Shown here: one piece after another, positions 48,008-61,700 of the stretch
How positions within the stretch are numbered: the stretch's first letter is position 1
Layout: the number at the start of each line of letters is the position of its first letter
Assembly (NCBI GenBank): GCA_030737835.1
Contig: CM060848.1
Coordinates: 12,094,878-12,158,877, forward strand
Source of the DNA: Acorus gramineus
Taxonomy: Eukaryota; Streptophyta; Magnoliopsida; Acorales; Acoraceae
Length of the DNA stretch: 64,000 bases
Direction: 5' to 3'
The notes under the pieces: generated by a model
Database searches by the model: none
What the model was told of the DNA's origin: nothing
What the model saw: the letters and a program-made list of their open reading frames with translations, nothing else
Program-made: the position numbers and the translations under genes

Positions 48008-49531
48008 GCATTGTTTATTTTGACCTAGATAGTCAATGAGTTTTTTTTTAGGAAAATGGTAGGCATTCAATCTTAATTTATAAGAAAGAGAATGCCCAAA
48101 ACAGGGAAATACAAGGACAACCCATCGAGAGGGTAACAAGTAGGTTTTTAGGCATAGGTTCATAGTTGGAGCAGTGAGTGATCTCTTGGTCTCCGAACTT
48201 GTAGGTATTGATATGCTTCATTTGTACAATCTATATACCATAATGGCTCGTCTACAGAAAATGACATCACGATGAAGTTCTCGAAACTAGAAAATCCCTA
48301 CTAATGAGGATGATCCTTTTACCTCAACCAGGAAGACCCGAGTATCGTCATCTAGAGATCCTCCAAATCCCAAGTCTTCCACCAAAACTTTGCCCCCCCA
48401 CCAAAACCCTTTCACAGTCATCTACCAAGACTTAGAAAAAGTCCAAACCCAAGTCATTCACCAAAATCCAGGCCAAGTCCAAACTCAAGCCATCCACCAC
48501 GAGAAACAAAAAGGAACAAGGTAAACCCTTTGACAACTGTTAAATTGACAAAGTACACCCTTAACCTTTATGTGTCACTGATAAAATGCCTTGTACACTA
48601 CTAATTGATTTTTGTACCATCTTATAACAGGGACTGTGAGACATTTCCTCCCCAAATCTATCTACTACACAAGCGTAATGGATGGGATGGCAATTAGAGA
48701 CTGCCACAAGAAATTGCTCATGAAGACTCCATTTAACATCTTAGCAAGCATTCCTGCAATTTCAAGCAGAGTTGGTCGACGTTATCATCAGCAATTACAA
48801 TCCTAATAGAGTGGGAAGTCGATCACATTGATAGCAGGAGACGTTGCCCTGATCATAGAGTGAAAGAGAGTGATGCTCGGATAACGAATTTTCAAAAAGA
48901 GTGATAGTTATAAACACAATATGTAAACATTACTTTGTGGTAATTTTGTAAATCCGTGGTGGTGATGTAAACAAAAGATAATTTAAATTCGCGGTGGTGA
49001 TTTAAATAGTAAATGTAACTCCAAAATTTATTGTTATGCTCTTTTTGTACATTTGTTATGCTCTTCATGTACACTGGAGATTCTCTGTTATGCTCTTCTT
49101 ATGCTTCACTTATATAAATTGGTCAGTATATTTTTTAGGTGGTGGTGATTTAAACAGCAGATGTAAATATTTGATATATCAGTTTTAAATGATGTTTGAA
49201 ATGCTTATTTGTAATTACAAGTTAACTAGGTTTGTATGGACTATTTTGTGTACGTCGTTATGCACAAGGTGTACACTGTTACATACATAAAAAGATGAAG
49301 TATCAGTTATGTTGGGAGGGAAAGAAAACAAAGAAGAGATGGGGTTGGGGGTAAAAAAGGAAAGAAAAAATGGTAGAGTTAACTGAGGATGGATGGAAGA
49401 ATCTAAACAAAATATGGATGGATGGATGGAAGGATTTAAAAAAAAAGTAAAAAAAGTCAAATGACCTATTGTTATTACAGTGGTATTTCCAGGGACCTCT
49501 AATTAATTTTCCCATTAATAAATGATATTAA

Positions 49532-50369
49532 TGGTAGGAGACCAAATTTGTTATACAACAGAATAAGAAATAAAGTTGCATAAGTATGAGGGAATTAAGC
49601 ATAGATACAACCGATGGTAATTAACAAGTAAATTTAGGAAAGCCCAGCAACCCAAAGTGTCACAAGACATAAAACGGGCCCACCTCCATCAGGTCGGACC
49701 GACTCATATTCTAGTCGGACTCTCACACAAGTCGGATGATTGATTCATAAGCCTACCGAGGTCGGATAAACAATATTGTCCGACCAGGTTAGGACGATCG
49801 AGTATATAAACCTGACCAGAAGTATGAGCCGTCTAAACCATAACACCAGGTCTGGCATGTAGGTCGGCCATGTATCCACGCCTATAAAATAACGGTAAAC
49901 TAAGGGAATATTCCTTGACACTGGAAAATGATTATTTGTCAGAAAATCAATTGTAATATGGCAATCCCTAGGTGACACGTGCCCACAGATCCAAGAGCCA
50001 CGTGGAAATTCCATTTCACGATATGCTCACTCCTCAAGGCTAAACTCGGCATGCCCTTTCTCTAGTATAAAAGGGGGACATCTCCTCCCCCACATGGTAC
50101 GCACTCTCTCCCCCACTTAGGCTCAAGAATTATAAGACCTTTTCATAGAGAAATCACTGACTTGAGCGTCAGAGGGGCGTTAGTCTGCACCGCACTGGTG
50201 TGAGTTTCAGGTGACTGGAGGCCGAAGAAAGAGGACAGTGAGCAGCAGGAGCCTTACTTCAGATCGTTGCGAAGAGGAGTCAGCAACAACATCTTCTCGG
50301 ACCTACATCCAAAGCCCGGATCAACATTGATTCGGCCCAGGAGGGGATGACCTGATTTCTTCCCCTACA
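49532..50369 (+). mobile_element. Solo LTR of an LTR retrotransposon (fossil)
   Basis: Begins TGGTAGGAGA and ends CCCCTACA, the usual TG...CA form with short inverted ends, and is flanked by TTAA on each side. It is GC-richer than its surroundings and carries a promoter-like TATAAAAGGGGG near 50068. No internal coding region is present, so it is a solo LTR left by recombination. Gypsy-like by general character only; family and age are not determinable here. Confidence 0.6.
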
Positions 50370-50896
50370 TTAATATTAATCCATTTTTATTAAAAATTAT
50401 ATCATAGAATATGTCTCGTTGAGACCTTTAAAATGAATCTAATATTAAATAGTTTTTTAGTTATTTTTAAATTAGTAATTTTTAAATTAAATAAAATAAC
50501 GTCTTGAATAATCAAACAAATGAGGATCTATTCATCCGCCCCAAAAATTTAAAATTAATTATAAAATAATTTAATATTAATCTCATTTTGAGGTATCAAC
50601 GAGACCTTTCCAATGATTCTATTTTTGTTAAAAACTGATTAGCGGATCTAAAAATACACAACATTGAAGTAATTAATTTATAAAATGAAAAAAGACATAA
50701 AAGGAATTTTAAATGTGGTTAGAGGAGATTTTAGGTATTTTAAAAATAAAAATGTGTTTAGGAGGTAGCCTCCCAATCAACCTCCAAATTTGAAGGGCCA
50801 TTTCCACATCTTCATATTTGGAGGCCTATTTAGAGTGTGGTTGGAACAAAATAGCCTCCAAATTGGAGATTTGGAGGATCATTGGAGATGCTCTTA

Positions 50897-53800
50897 TGTT
50901 GTCCAAGATTCCAAACGCTGTTTATCAGGTGTCCAACAAAACGAGAAAGAGTTGCCAAACTAGCCTTGAGTCTTCTATTTACTCCTCTTAGATCATCTTT
51001 GAACAAAGAGGCAATGAAGGATTTCTTCTCCCTTTTTTGAAGTGTATAACAATTTTTTTTTGTTTTTTTTTTATGGTGATACAAAGAATCAAACACAGTG
51101 GACTATGATGTGGGTGATGGAAATTGATTTCTGAACAACTGGGGGGACAGCTCTACCCTTTCTCATACGTACATACATAGCTGGAAAATTTGATTTTTGG
51201 GGATGGTGATGAAATGAATCTCTCACATGTGGTGTCCATGATACTAGTTTCTTTTCATGATCACCTCTAGACAAGAACTTTCCATTAATGGGTGCTCTAG
51301 AATCTAAGTCAAGTCCAAATGTATTTGACACAGTTCATGACAATATGATGACTTGGTTTTTGGCCTACTGAAAGTCTGAAACTCCCCACACCATGTTTGA
51401 ATGTACAGACCTGTAGCCTTAACTAATACAATCAAGAAACAACAGGAACAACATTTGGATTTGGAAGATCGATCCAAACGAGTCGTTCTCATGGTTGGTA
51501 TGTTGATTGATTTGTTGTCCTTAATTGCCTAGGGGACCAATTCACTTGAAGTGGTCCAAATTTTTTACTTATAAAAATAATTGTCAAAGATAGTTATTAA
51601 AGTAAATATATATTCGTGAATGATAAGAGATAAGTATAATAAAGAGATAACTAAACTGTTTAAATTTCTATATGTATATATTCTGAGAATTAGAGCTATT
51701 TTTTTATTATGAAGAATGTGATCAACTATTCAGTAAACAAATATCTAGATCTTGTAGGTTTACTAATCACACAATTCATCGAGTGACCAGAAGTGTGTTA
51801 ATTTGGTCAATAGGTATAAAAGGTTTTCATTCGGAACATTCAGTAAATACACTAATGACCATGAAATCAAATGGTTGGATGTCACAAGACAGACCTATAG
51901 TTTGCTTAAAGACTGTCTAGGCTCAATATAAGTGGATTCAAGAAGGGAATACAATGTGATGGCATCAAAATGTCGATTTGCAATTCTTTCTTACTAAAAA
52001 AAAAAAAAGTCGATTGCAATTCTTAAAAGATCCTTGCAGCAATTGTTCTGAATGACTCTGTTCAGTGTGTGTGCAACCCAAGTAGCTTTAGCTTTTACGC
52101 AGAGGTTATGGAAGAAAAAAAGTTTCCATAGCCATAGCAGCTGTTACTTGTAGAAAGTACTAACGCCAATTCACTCTTCTGATCCAAACTTGGAATGGAA
52201 AGAAAGATTATATTTTGATACAAGGAAAAACAAGCCAAACAAACATTTTTACTTAACTTTCAATACACTAATAGAAAGGAAGATGTTAATTGGCAATTTA
52301 ACTATTTGTAGGGTTGTCCTATGGAATCTATAACAAAACACCTCACTAATTGGTGTGATTGTTCACTTTAAAAGTGAATTGAATGAAAAGAGTCTCTTTT
52401 CATCATTTCTTTGTACTTATTCATCACTAGAAAAGTTTGAGCTTAAAAGGTAATGATTTGATTAAAGGATATTCAATAGTAAGTTTGTCAACGGATCTCT
52501 AAGAATCATTTTTTTTATATATTTACATTCATATTCATATTCATATTCATATCTTTTACACAACAACAAAAAAAATGTTTTGATGTTAAGAGTTATACTC
52601 ACGTATAATCACATATTATCTCCTTCTATTAGACGAACATTTCACCTTCACTCTCACCCTCACCCTCACCCAATTCATAGGTCTCTTGAGACTGTTGGAC
52701 CTCTTCGTTATCCTAACCGATCACCCCCTTAACGGGCCGGGTGTCACAGGTTGATAATGAATAAATTATAGATAAAAGATAAACAAGAAGTGAATGATAA
52801 TTTATAAAAGTTAAAAAATGATTTGACATGTAGTCTCTGAATTAGAAATGATATTACAGATGATTTGACATGTGAGCCCACCTATGCTAGTGGAATATAT
52901 TGAGTGGAATAATAAAATTTCAAAGAAAACCTAAAATATCAATATTAGCTTATTCTCGTGGTCCCACATATTTTAACATAATCATATACACCAATTGTTT
53001 GCAAACAAACATGTTTTTTTTAGATAATTCACATTCTTCTACCCCAAACATAGGCACAAACTACCCTGAACCGAACTGTGGTTATTTTCATTTGATCAGG
53101 ATAAAAAGCAAGTCAAATGGAATTAGGATAAATCGTAAGTCAGGTGAATTCGGAAAGAACTACTTCACAGTTATCCTAACTGGATTATAGCGGATCCTTA
53201 TTTTTGACTTTTACCATATCCATAAACCAACTCACTATAAGTAGTGGATACATGTAAATAACCATAAAAATATAACAACCTAACAAACCTTCTGTCAAGC
53301 ATTGAGAATTGAATATGTAAATATTTTTTATAGGTTGATTTTATTTTATTTTTTGCGGCAAGTGCTGTAAATCACAAACGTAAAACAAAAAATTAAAAAC
53401 AAAATGGTCACACTTTGTCAAAAGAATTCTCACTTTTCATGATATTATTATGAGTGCCGTTACACTCAGTTTTTTTTTTTCAGTCCAAAACACGGTTTAT
53501 ATACCACATTAGATATCCAGTGAAACATATAACTCATTAGATGTTGTATATATCACATTAAATATTGTCTTACACTTATTAAAAATGGGTTCATTCAACT
53601 CAAAATGGTGCGATATGTACTTTTTATCAAAGCATATTTTATTAGATGATGTTTACTATATTTAAAAAACTAAAAACATGTGAGGTATGTCACTGAGTCT
53701 AACATTTTCCTATTATTATTGTTTTCTCATATAGGCCCGCCCACCAAGACATCACATGCTTCATTTGTTCTAAATCTTCTCCCAATCACGGTTTCTGTAT

Positions 53801-54090
53801 CTAAGCGTCCAAAAGCGCCTCCTTGAAGTGGCTTCTCCACTCAGAACTTGCTTTCACTTCAACTTATTATACCCATTGAGACAATATTTGCTTTTCCTTC
53901 TCTTATTCAGTTTATAATCCTTATTAAAAAAAAAAAAAACATTCTTTTCACAATTCAGCAAACTCAAATCTCAATCAGAACCGTTGGATCAAATCATCAG
54001 GGCTAGTTTTAGTGAACCCAACTATTCTATCTATCTAGTTTGAACTCTCATTTAAAGATATTCTAGAAACCAATCTCTCATGAACAACGC
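50897..54090. other. Intergenic DNA upstream of BXL-C
   Basis: No supported gene. Short minus-strand frames at 51089-51492 lack recognisable domains. A CATATT hexamer run lies at ~52527-52553 and a TCACCC run at ~52647-52670. The last ~450 bp before BXL-C is the presumed promoter and shares the TATCTATCTA and CTCATTTAAA context with the BXL-A upstream. Confidence 0.45.
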
Positions 54091-54100
54091 CTATAAATAA
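54091..54100 (+). promoter_or_regulatory. TATA box of BXL-C
   Basis: CTATAAATAA, about 100 bp before the start codon, preceded by ACGC as at BXL-A. Confidence 0.7.
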
Positions 54101-54194
54101 CACATGCCCACATAAACTATGAACACAAACACAACCCATTCACAACCTACATTGGGTTCTCTCAACAAACCAAACACACCCACAAGAAGAAGAG

Positions 54195-57100
54195 ATGGTC
54201 TGTAGAGGGAAAACCCATGCCTTCTTCTTCCTCTTGTTTGAGCTCTCCCTGTTGTGTTTTCCCTGTTTCAGTCCTGTTTCAGGCCAATCCCCTGTTTTCG
54301 CTTGTGACACCACTAAAAACCCCAACTTGAGCTCTTATGGGTTCTGTGACACCTCGCTGAGTGTGGGAGATAGAGTTTCGGATCTCGTGAAGAGGCTGAG
54401 TCTGGCTGAGAAGGTGACATTTCTAGTGAACAAGGCCGGGGCCGTGCCAGGGCTCGGCATCCCGAGCTATGAATGGTGGTCTGAGGCATTGCATGGGGTG
54501 TCTTACATAGGCCCTGGCACGAAATTCTCGAGCTTGGTCCCCGGTGCGACGAGCTTTCCTCAAGTCATCCTTACTGCTGCTTCTTTCAACAAAGATCTCT
54601 TTGAGACCATTGGACAGGTGAGGTTTCTGTTTATGATAGATCTGCATTTTGAATTTTTTTATTGTTTTACTTTCTTTCTTTTTTTTAGATTGATTAGTTC
54701 TTGATGAAATTTTGATTCATGGGTCTGTTTCAGATATAGATTTTATAGATGAAATGTATTTGTTTGTAAACTGTAGTTTATTTTTTCAATCTTTATTGGT
54801 TTTAATTTGATCCTTTTGTTTTTGTTCATTTTGAACTGGACATGTGCATCTACATACACCTATACCTACATGCAGATACATTCGTGTATATACATGTGTA
54901 TTTATTTTTATATTAAAGCATGGGAGTGATCTTTTTTAATATTTGGGAGGTGATTTATTTATTTATTATTATTATTATTTACGTTTGTTAGACAGATATA
55001 ACTTTCCTGTGAAATTGGAGAAATAAGTGAGAGGTGGTTTTTTTGTTAGGTTGTTAGTGAGGGTATGAATAGGTATCTATTTTTTTTTTTTTTTTGAAAA
55101 ATTGTGGACATATCTATTCCAATACATACATGCACACATAAGTATTCAAATCCATTTATGCTCATATATATGTGTGCGTGCACGCGGGCGCGCGCACACA
55201 CACACCCCATATTAGAGCACAGAAGTGTAGCATCTAATTGATTGGTTAGTTTGGCACATTATTTTTATCAATTTCCATATTATAAATGTGTTAAACAGGA
55301 TCCTCATAAAAATCTGATTATTTAACTGATAATCCATGTTTTCATCCTATTGTCTCTTATCATATTTCACTATTGAATTAAATGTCACTGCTATGGTTTC
55401 CTTTCTCCATTGAATATATGCTCTGATCTACTGCCCAAAATAATTGAGTATTATTTGTATCTTCTAAATTGAGTGCAATTGGTAACTTTTCAAGTTCGTA
55501 TAATTCTAAAACATTACATGTATGATATCCACAGGTGGTATCTACAGAAGCCAGGGCAATGCACAATGTGGGACTTGCAGGGCTGACATTCTGGAGTCCT
55601 AACATCAACATACTCCGCGATCCCAGATGGGGAAGAGCCCAGGAGACTCCCGGAGAAGATCCCGTGCTCTCGAGCAAATACGCGACCGGATATGTCCGTG
55701 GACTCCAGACCGCAGACCATCCTGATAAACTCAAGGTCGCTGCTTGTTGTAAGCATTACACTGCCTATGACTTGGATAACTGGAAAGGGATTGACCGCTT
55801 CCACTTCAACGCTAAGGTACTGCTGTAACAAATGCAAAAATCTAACCATATTGAGGCGTTTTGGTTGATCAAATCTTCAATTTTCGATGTATTGTTAGGT
55901 GACGAAGCAAGACTTGGACGATACGTTTCAGCCACCCTTCGAGAGCTGTGTGAAAGAAGGGAATGTAGCGAGTGTTATGTGCTCATACAACCAAGTTAAT
56001 GGTGTCCCTACCTGCGCTGACCCCAACCTCCTCGCCGGAGTAATCAGAGGAGAGTGGAAGCTTAATGGGTATCTCTTCTTTCTTTTATTTCATTTCTTCA
56101 ACATGAATTACAAAAGAAAAAAAAAAAAAAATTTGATGTCCATCTACTCTGTATATTGATTTTTTATTTTTTTGTTAAATACAGGTATATAGTTTCAGAC
56201 TGCGACTCCGTCGACGTGTTCTACAACCAACAAAACTACACTAAAACTCCCGAGGAGGCCGCAGCCAAGGCAATCTCAGCAGGTGAAGTTTCATCAGACT
56301 CTGTTATTTGATATTGAAATTAATTGAGCACCCAATCTTGATTAATATCCATGTTACAAATGCAGGGCTGGATCTCAACTGCGGTTCCTTCCTCGGCCAG
56401 CACGCGCAAGCAGCAGTGACACAGGGATTACTCAACGAGTCTCAGGTGGACAACGCACTCACCAACAACTTTGCAGTTCTGATGCGCCTCGGCTTCTTTG
56501 ATGGCGATCCAACCAAGCTTCCTTACGGAAACCTCAGCCCAAAGGACGTTTGCACGCCTGAAAATCAAGAACTCGCGCGCGAAGCCGCCAGACAGGGCAT
56601 TGTGCTTCTGAAGAACAACAAGGGGACTCTGCCGCTCTCACCCACCTCCATCAAGTCCTTGGCGGTGATCGGTCCCAACGCCAATGTCACGAAAACGATG
56701 ATCGGAAACTACGAAGGTAAGGTCTCACTATTTCAAAGAGTTCTAAGTTCTAACATGCTAACGTGAATTATGTCCACCTAACAATGGTTGTATAATCAGG
56801 TACACCCTGCAAATACACAACTCCCTTACAAGGCCTCACCGCGTCTGTCCCCACCGTCTACCAACCCGGATGCCTCGACGTGGCCTGCGCGGGGTCGAGC
56901 CTCCAATTGGACCCCGCTAAGACCGCGGCATCCCAAGCTGATGCGACCATCTTGATCATGGGCGCGGACCTGTCCATAGAGGCAGAGGGCCGCGATAGGC
57001 TCGATCTTCACCTCCCCGGCCAGCAGGAGCTCCTCATAACGGCAGTCGCAAATGTGTCCAAGGGACCGGTCATCCTAGTCATAATGTCCGGGGGTGGCAT

Positions 57101-57877
57101 GGATGTATCGTTAGCGAAAGCGAGTGATCTCATCCCAGGCATTCTTTGGGTGGGCTACCCTGGAGAAGCAGGGGGAGCTGCATTGGCCGATATCATATTC
57201 GGATTTTACAATCCAAGTAAGTTCAGCATCAACTTCACATCAGTAAAGTCTACTTACAAAAATAAATCTTATATTTATTTGTCCTTTCTTCTTCTTCTTC
57301 GACAGGTGGGAGGTTACCCATGACTTGGTACCCCGAGTCGTACGTCGACAGCGTCCCTATGGACAACATGAACATGAGACCGGACCCGAGCACCGGCTAC
57401 CCCGGGAGGACTTACAGGTTCTACACCGGTGAAACCGTGTATTCTTTCGGCGATGGCTTGAGTTACACCCACTTCAGCCACCACCTCGTTAAAGCACCCA
57501 ATCTTGTCTCGATCCCACTCGAAGGCGGCCATGAGTGCCGCACCAAGCGATGCAAGTCCGTGGAGCTTCTCCAGGACCAATGCGAGGACCTCGCTTTTGA
57601 CGTCGAATTGAGGGTCATGAACAACGGAACCATGGACGGGAGTCACGTGGTCTTCCTCTACTCGTCCCCGCCAGCGGTGCACAACGCGCCGAAGAAGCAG
57701 TTGTTGGCGTTCGAGAGGGTCACATTGGGCGCCCAAAGGGAGGGAGTGGTCGCGTTCAGGGTGGACGTTTGCAAGGATTTGAGCGTGGTGGATGAGCTCG
57801 GGAACCGCAAAGTGGGGATCGGGTCTCATGTGCTTCATGTGGGGAACTTGAAGCACTCGCTGAGCGTGAGAATCTAG
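54195..57877 (+). CDS. BXL: BXL-C: GH3 beta-D-xylosidase / alpha-L-arabinofuranosidase, BXL4-like; 7 exons, 770 aa
   Basis: Exons: 54195-54617, 55535-55816, 55899-56068, 56185-56282, 56366-56716, 56800-57216, 57306-57877; 2313 nt, no stop, all GT-AG. The length equals plant BXL proteins (about 770 aa). A signal peptide runs through SPVSGQ. GH3 motifs: [37 protein letters not shown], nucleophile VSDCDS (Asp297), SIEAEGRDR, then the C-terminal fibronectin III-like domain ([20 protein letters not shown] to HSLSVRI). From memory the closest Arabidopsis relatives are BXL3/BXL4; not checked by search. Intron 1 (917 bp) is much longer than in the other two copies and has a purine-pyrimidine alternating tract. 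It is divergent from BXL-B (14.7 kb away) and convergent with the NOI gene. Expected to be secreted and to act on xylan and arabinan in the wall. Confidence 0.92.
55164..55207 (+). repeat. Alternating purine-pyrimidine tract
   Basis: CATATATATGTGTGCGTGCA followed by CGCG and CACACA runs: almost unbroken pyrimidine-purine alternation, interrupted once by GGG. In BXL-C intron 1. Confidence 0.8.
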
Positions 57878-58704
57878 TTGGGGGAGGTGGGTCATCGAAG
57901 GTTATAATAATGGATTGGGTTCCATGGAAGCTTGGGAGAGATTGCATCTCCCTCATTGTTTGTCCATTGAATTTGGAGAAAGAAATGACTCATTGTGTTT
58001 CTTTGCAATTGTATTTAGGATTCAATGGATATTAAATATACAAAAAAAAGAAAAAAAATTGGGATTGGAGTCATATCAAAGCATTTGGGGTAGTAGTTTG
58101 ATAGTAGGTTTGTCCCTCTTCCCAACCCCGTGAGCTGCAATTTTAATCATATTCTTTTCATTTATTAACATTCTCATTTCATATTCATTTGTAGGAAGAA
58201 AAAAAAAAACATGAATAATATGATAATTAACATTAATAAAACATCATCTCAAAAATATATGAATAATTAAGCACTTGGTGCATGATCACCAAAAAAAAAA
58301 TCAAGTGTTATAATGCATACAACTTGATTCAATAATGAAGTTTTTAAAATTTTAAAAAATCTAAATCTTTGTAGCCTTTTTAGAGGGGCTCCACACGTCA
58401 ATGGAACATGAGCGTCTGAATCCAATTGCATGTCTTATTTTGAGAATCTGATCATTTCATAACTTTTGAATGATTGGGAGACCAAAAAGGCAAACACAAA
58501 CCTTTTTTTTTCTCTTTTCAGACCAGACCTATAAACAGTCATGGAAGGCTGCATTTCACCTAACGAGAATGACATTGACTTGAACAAAATAAAAATACAA
58601 TGCTTTAACAGCTAATATTTCCATAAGAACAAGTTACATGAAACTCAGCAAACCCAAAAAAAAAAAAAAATGGAAAGAGAGACTCCAATGAAAGGGAATG
58701 GGTT
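57878..58704. other. Convergent intergenic spacer, BXL-C / NOI gene
   Basis: The first ~160 bp resembles the BXL-A 3' flank (GGGGGAGGTGGG, CCATGGAAGCTTGGGAGAGA) and is probable BXL-C 3' UTR. The remainder is AT-rich and featureless; the last part should be 3' UTR of the NOI gene. Confidence 0.5.
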
Positions 58705-61700
58705 TCATGCTTTTATACAGCAGTTGAAGTAGCTCAGGATCTTCCTCCTTGCCTACAGATAAACAAAAATCACAACAGATCCATTTGTAAGGGATATAAC
58801 ACTAAGAGCGCACTCGGTATTTTTTGCAACTCGTCCCGTCCATATAGTATATACTACACTTTCAGAGTATAGAGTAAAAAATCTTTTTTCACAAGAAAGA
58901 AATATACTAGCGTATCTCAGTATATAGATCATTTCATATAACAACATATACTTCAATAAGAGGGAGTATGATTTAAAAAAAAAAAAAGAAAGATGTGAAC
59001 TACATATAGGGTTGCACAACGGGTTGAACATATCATTATCCTAACACTAAACACTTCATTACATATGTGAAAAAGATTTATTTATTTTTTTAATTGGCAC
59101 AATCTCCCTAACAAACAGTAGAAAAAACCACTTAGTATTGATAAGATTTGGACCAGCACGGACTCAGAAACAGACAGTGGTAGGGGCAGATCCAGGACAA
59201 TTTTTCAGAGTAGGCTGAACTAATCTTTTCATAAATCTCTTTATGTTTAATAAAAAATATTAAATATATTTTTTATTTTGGTAGTCAAATGATGCACTTT
59301 AAATAAAATAAATTCATCAAAAAAAAATTTAACAAAACAAAAATAAAAATCTCATCCATCCTAAAACAATCCATCCACATCCACTCATCCTACCCACTCT
59401 CGTTCATTGAATAATCTAATCCAATCACCCTATATAAGCATGAAAAAAACAAAAACAGAATTACATGTAATGAATTGAAAGAATCAAAGAATACAAAAAT
59501 TAAATCAAAATCTTCATAAAATACTGTGGTTTCTGTTTGGTGAAAGGAATGTTGATTTACTCACCATTATTCACATATGTAAAGGGGAAAAAAAAGGTTC
59601 AATTAGGGTAAATTTATATTTACATAGCAATGATATTTTAAGATTTTTCTAACAAAATCTGAACTATACTAGTATTTTGGAGTTTTTCTAACACGACTGT
59701 ATTGTGGTTTTTCTAACAAAACTGGACTGGACTAGTATTTTAGAGTGTTTTTCTAATAAAATCTGAGCCGACATACAGCACAGCTCAGCCAACTATTGGA
59801 CCCGCCCCTGGACAGTAGGCCAAAGGCCCCCAAAGGGGTTAGTTACGTCCTTTTGATTAAGAATTAGATTTCTCATCAAACTCTCGCTTGGCGAGGTGGT
59901 GAAGACACACTCCCAAGTGGGAGGTTATAGGTTCAATCCTTGCTTCCATCCATATGGGATATGAAGAAAAAAAAATGTGTTATGGATCTTGGGCCTCTGT
60001 TTTGTATCAGCCCCTTGTGAAGTTGTGGGCCTCTCTACCAAAAAATAAAAATAAAAAACAAAGAAATATTAGATTTCCCAAAAGATTCAATGATCAATCA
60101 CCATCAAGAGTTGCCAGGTGACTCATGCATCATGTGTATGCCAAATAATGGAGTTTGGCAGAGAATCTTCTTAAATGAATATGTGTGTGTGTGTGTGTGT
60201 GTATAAGGGGCTGAGATTCTACCACCATTGATAAGTTATTTTTTGTAACAATGTAGGGGACGCTAATTGTAAATACATATTTCTTTGGGCTTAGTTGAAC
60301 AGTTCGGTGACATTGAGAGTAGAAGCTTTAGTTTTTTTCTTTTTTCTTTTTTTTGTAGAAATGCCCACAAGGGGCTGATACAGGGCAGGTGCCTAAGGCG
60401 CATAACACTTTTTTTTTTCTTCTATTTTTTTCATATCCCATAGGGATAGAAACAAGGATTAAACCTAGAAACTCCCCTAAGGGGGAGGGTGTCTTCACCT
60501 TCTAACAAAGGGCGGGTTTAACAGAAATTTTAGGAGTTGATTTGCAAATTTTTTTATGAAATTACATCAGTGATCCAGGTTGGACTAGTTTCAATCCAAT
60601 TCTGGTTAGATTTGGATTGAAATCATCACCCTTGTCCCATGGGCCTTGGGTTCATGGGTCAATGACCCTTAATCTATATTAAGGACTATGTGATATGACC
60701 ATTTACCCAAAAAAATATATATATATTAATTGAGAATAGTGTTAGGGCGTGCGGTCCATGCACGTTTTAATTTTTTAAGGATAGTAAACGTCATTCAATA
60801 AAATATATGTTTTTACAAAAAATGTATGTACATTCATGAAATCCATTAAATAGAAAAGGAAAAAACATGAAAAATTATTAACAAGATATATATCTTGTTG
60901 TATATAAACTATTCGCAAGACTGTCCTCGCGAATAGCGTCTAATAGCGCTCATTAATTTTAGTTTCATTTTGTCATCCTATCTCCTTCATCACTCACCCA
61001 TAATAGTAATTCTCACAATATTCAAATTATTTAGAATAACATCATTTTAAAAGCAAAACTCAAACCCGATCTCAACCACACAACACACGTTTGACAGATT
61101 GGGTTTGAATCGACTCCTCGCGTTTCATGATTGAGTTAGATCCACCCTTTGGGTTTGAGTTAAGCTCAAAAATTAGAACAGTCCTTAATTTCAATCCATA
61201 TGTTTTGATTTTTTTAAAAAAAATACAACACATCATCTAACAAAATACATAATTTTACAAAAAATTAAATATACACTCCAATGAATTCTATAAATTCATT
61301 TACAAAAATAAAAAAAAAATTAATATAAGTGTATGACCAAGAGCGAACCTAATAATTGGTTGAACTGGACTATAGTTTGACCTGGATTTTATTAGAAAAA
61401 TCTAAAACACTAGCCCGGTCTAGTTTTGTTAGAAAAACCCCAATCACAAAATATGTAAAAGGAAATCTAAATTTACCTTGAACTTCTCTTTTTTTTTCTT
61501 TACATATGTAAAAGGAATAAATCAACATTCCTTTCACCAACCACCAACAACAATATTTAACATGTAGAATGAGTGGATGTGACTGGGATTGTTTCATAAT
61601 GAGATTTTTATTTTAATTGTGTTTAATCTATAGATTAATTTATTTTATTTATTATTTGACTATCAAAATAAAAAAATATATCTAATAAAAAAAATATATC

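Larger units (their letters stand above)
45919..50893. mobile_element. Candidate 5-kb PIF/Harbinger-like element
   Basis: Left GAGCATCTCCAAT and right ATTGGAGATGCTC are a perfect 13-bp inverted pair, each flanked by TTA (45916-45918 and 50894-50896), the target duplication of PIF/Harbinger and Tourist elements. Subterminal CTCTAAATATGAAG against CTCCAAATATGAAG extends the similarity. No Harbinger transposase or Myb-like frame is recognisable. It contains a solo LTR (49532-50369), a GC-rich island and degenerate repeats. Two independent MITE ends could mimic this, so the call is tentative. Confidence 0.45.

Noticed and set aside
48231-48806. Basic-Pro-rich frame plus a frame containing FLPKSIYYTSVMDGMAIRDC, considered as an Ulp1-like or other transposon gene
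   Set aside because: No catalytic motif could be identified and the frames are short; left as part of the surrounding element.
51089-51492. Two minus-strand frames of 62 and 80 aa
   Set aside because: No recognisable motif, no matching splice partners and ordinary intergenic composition.
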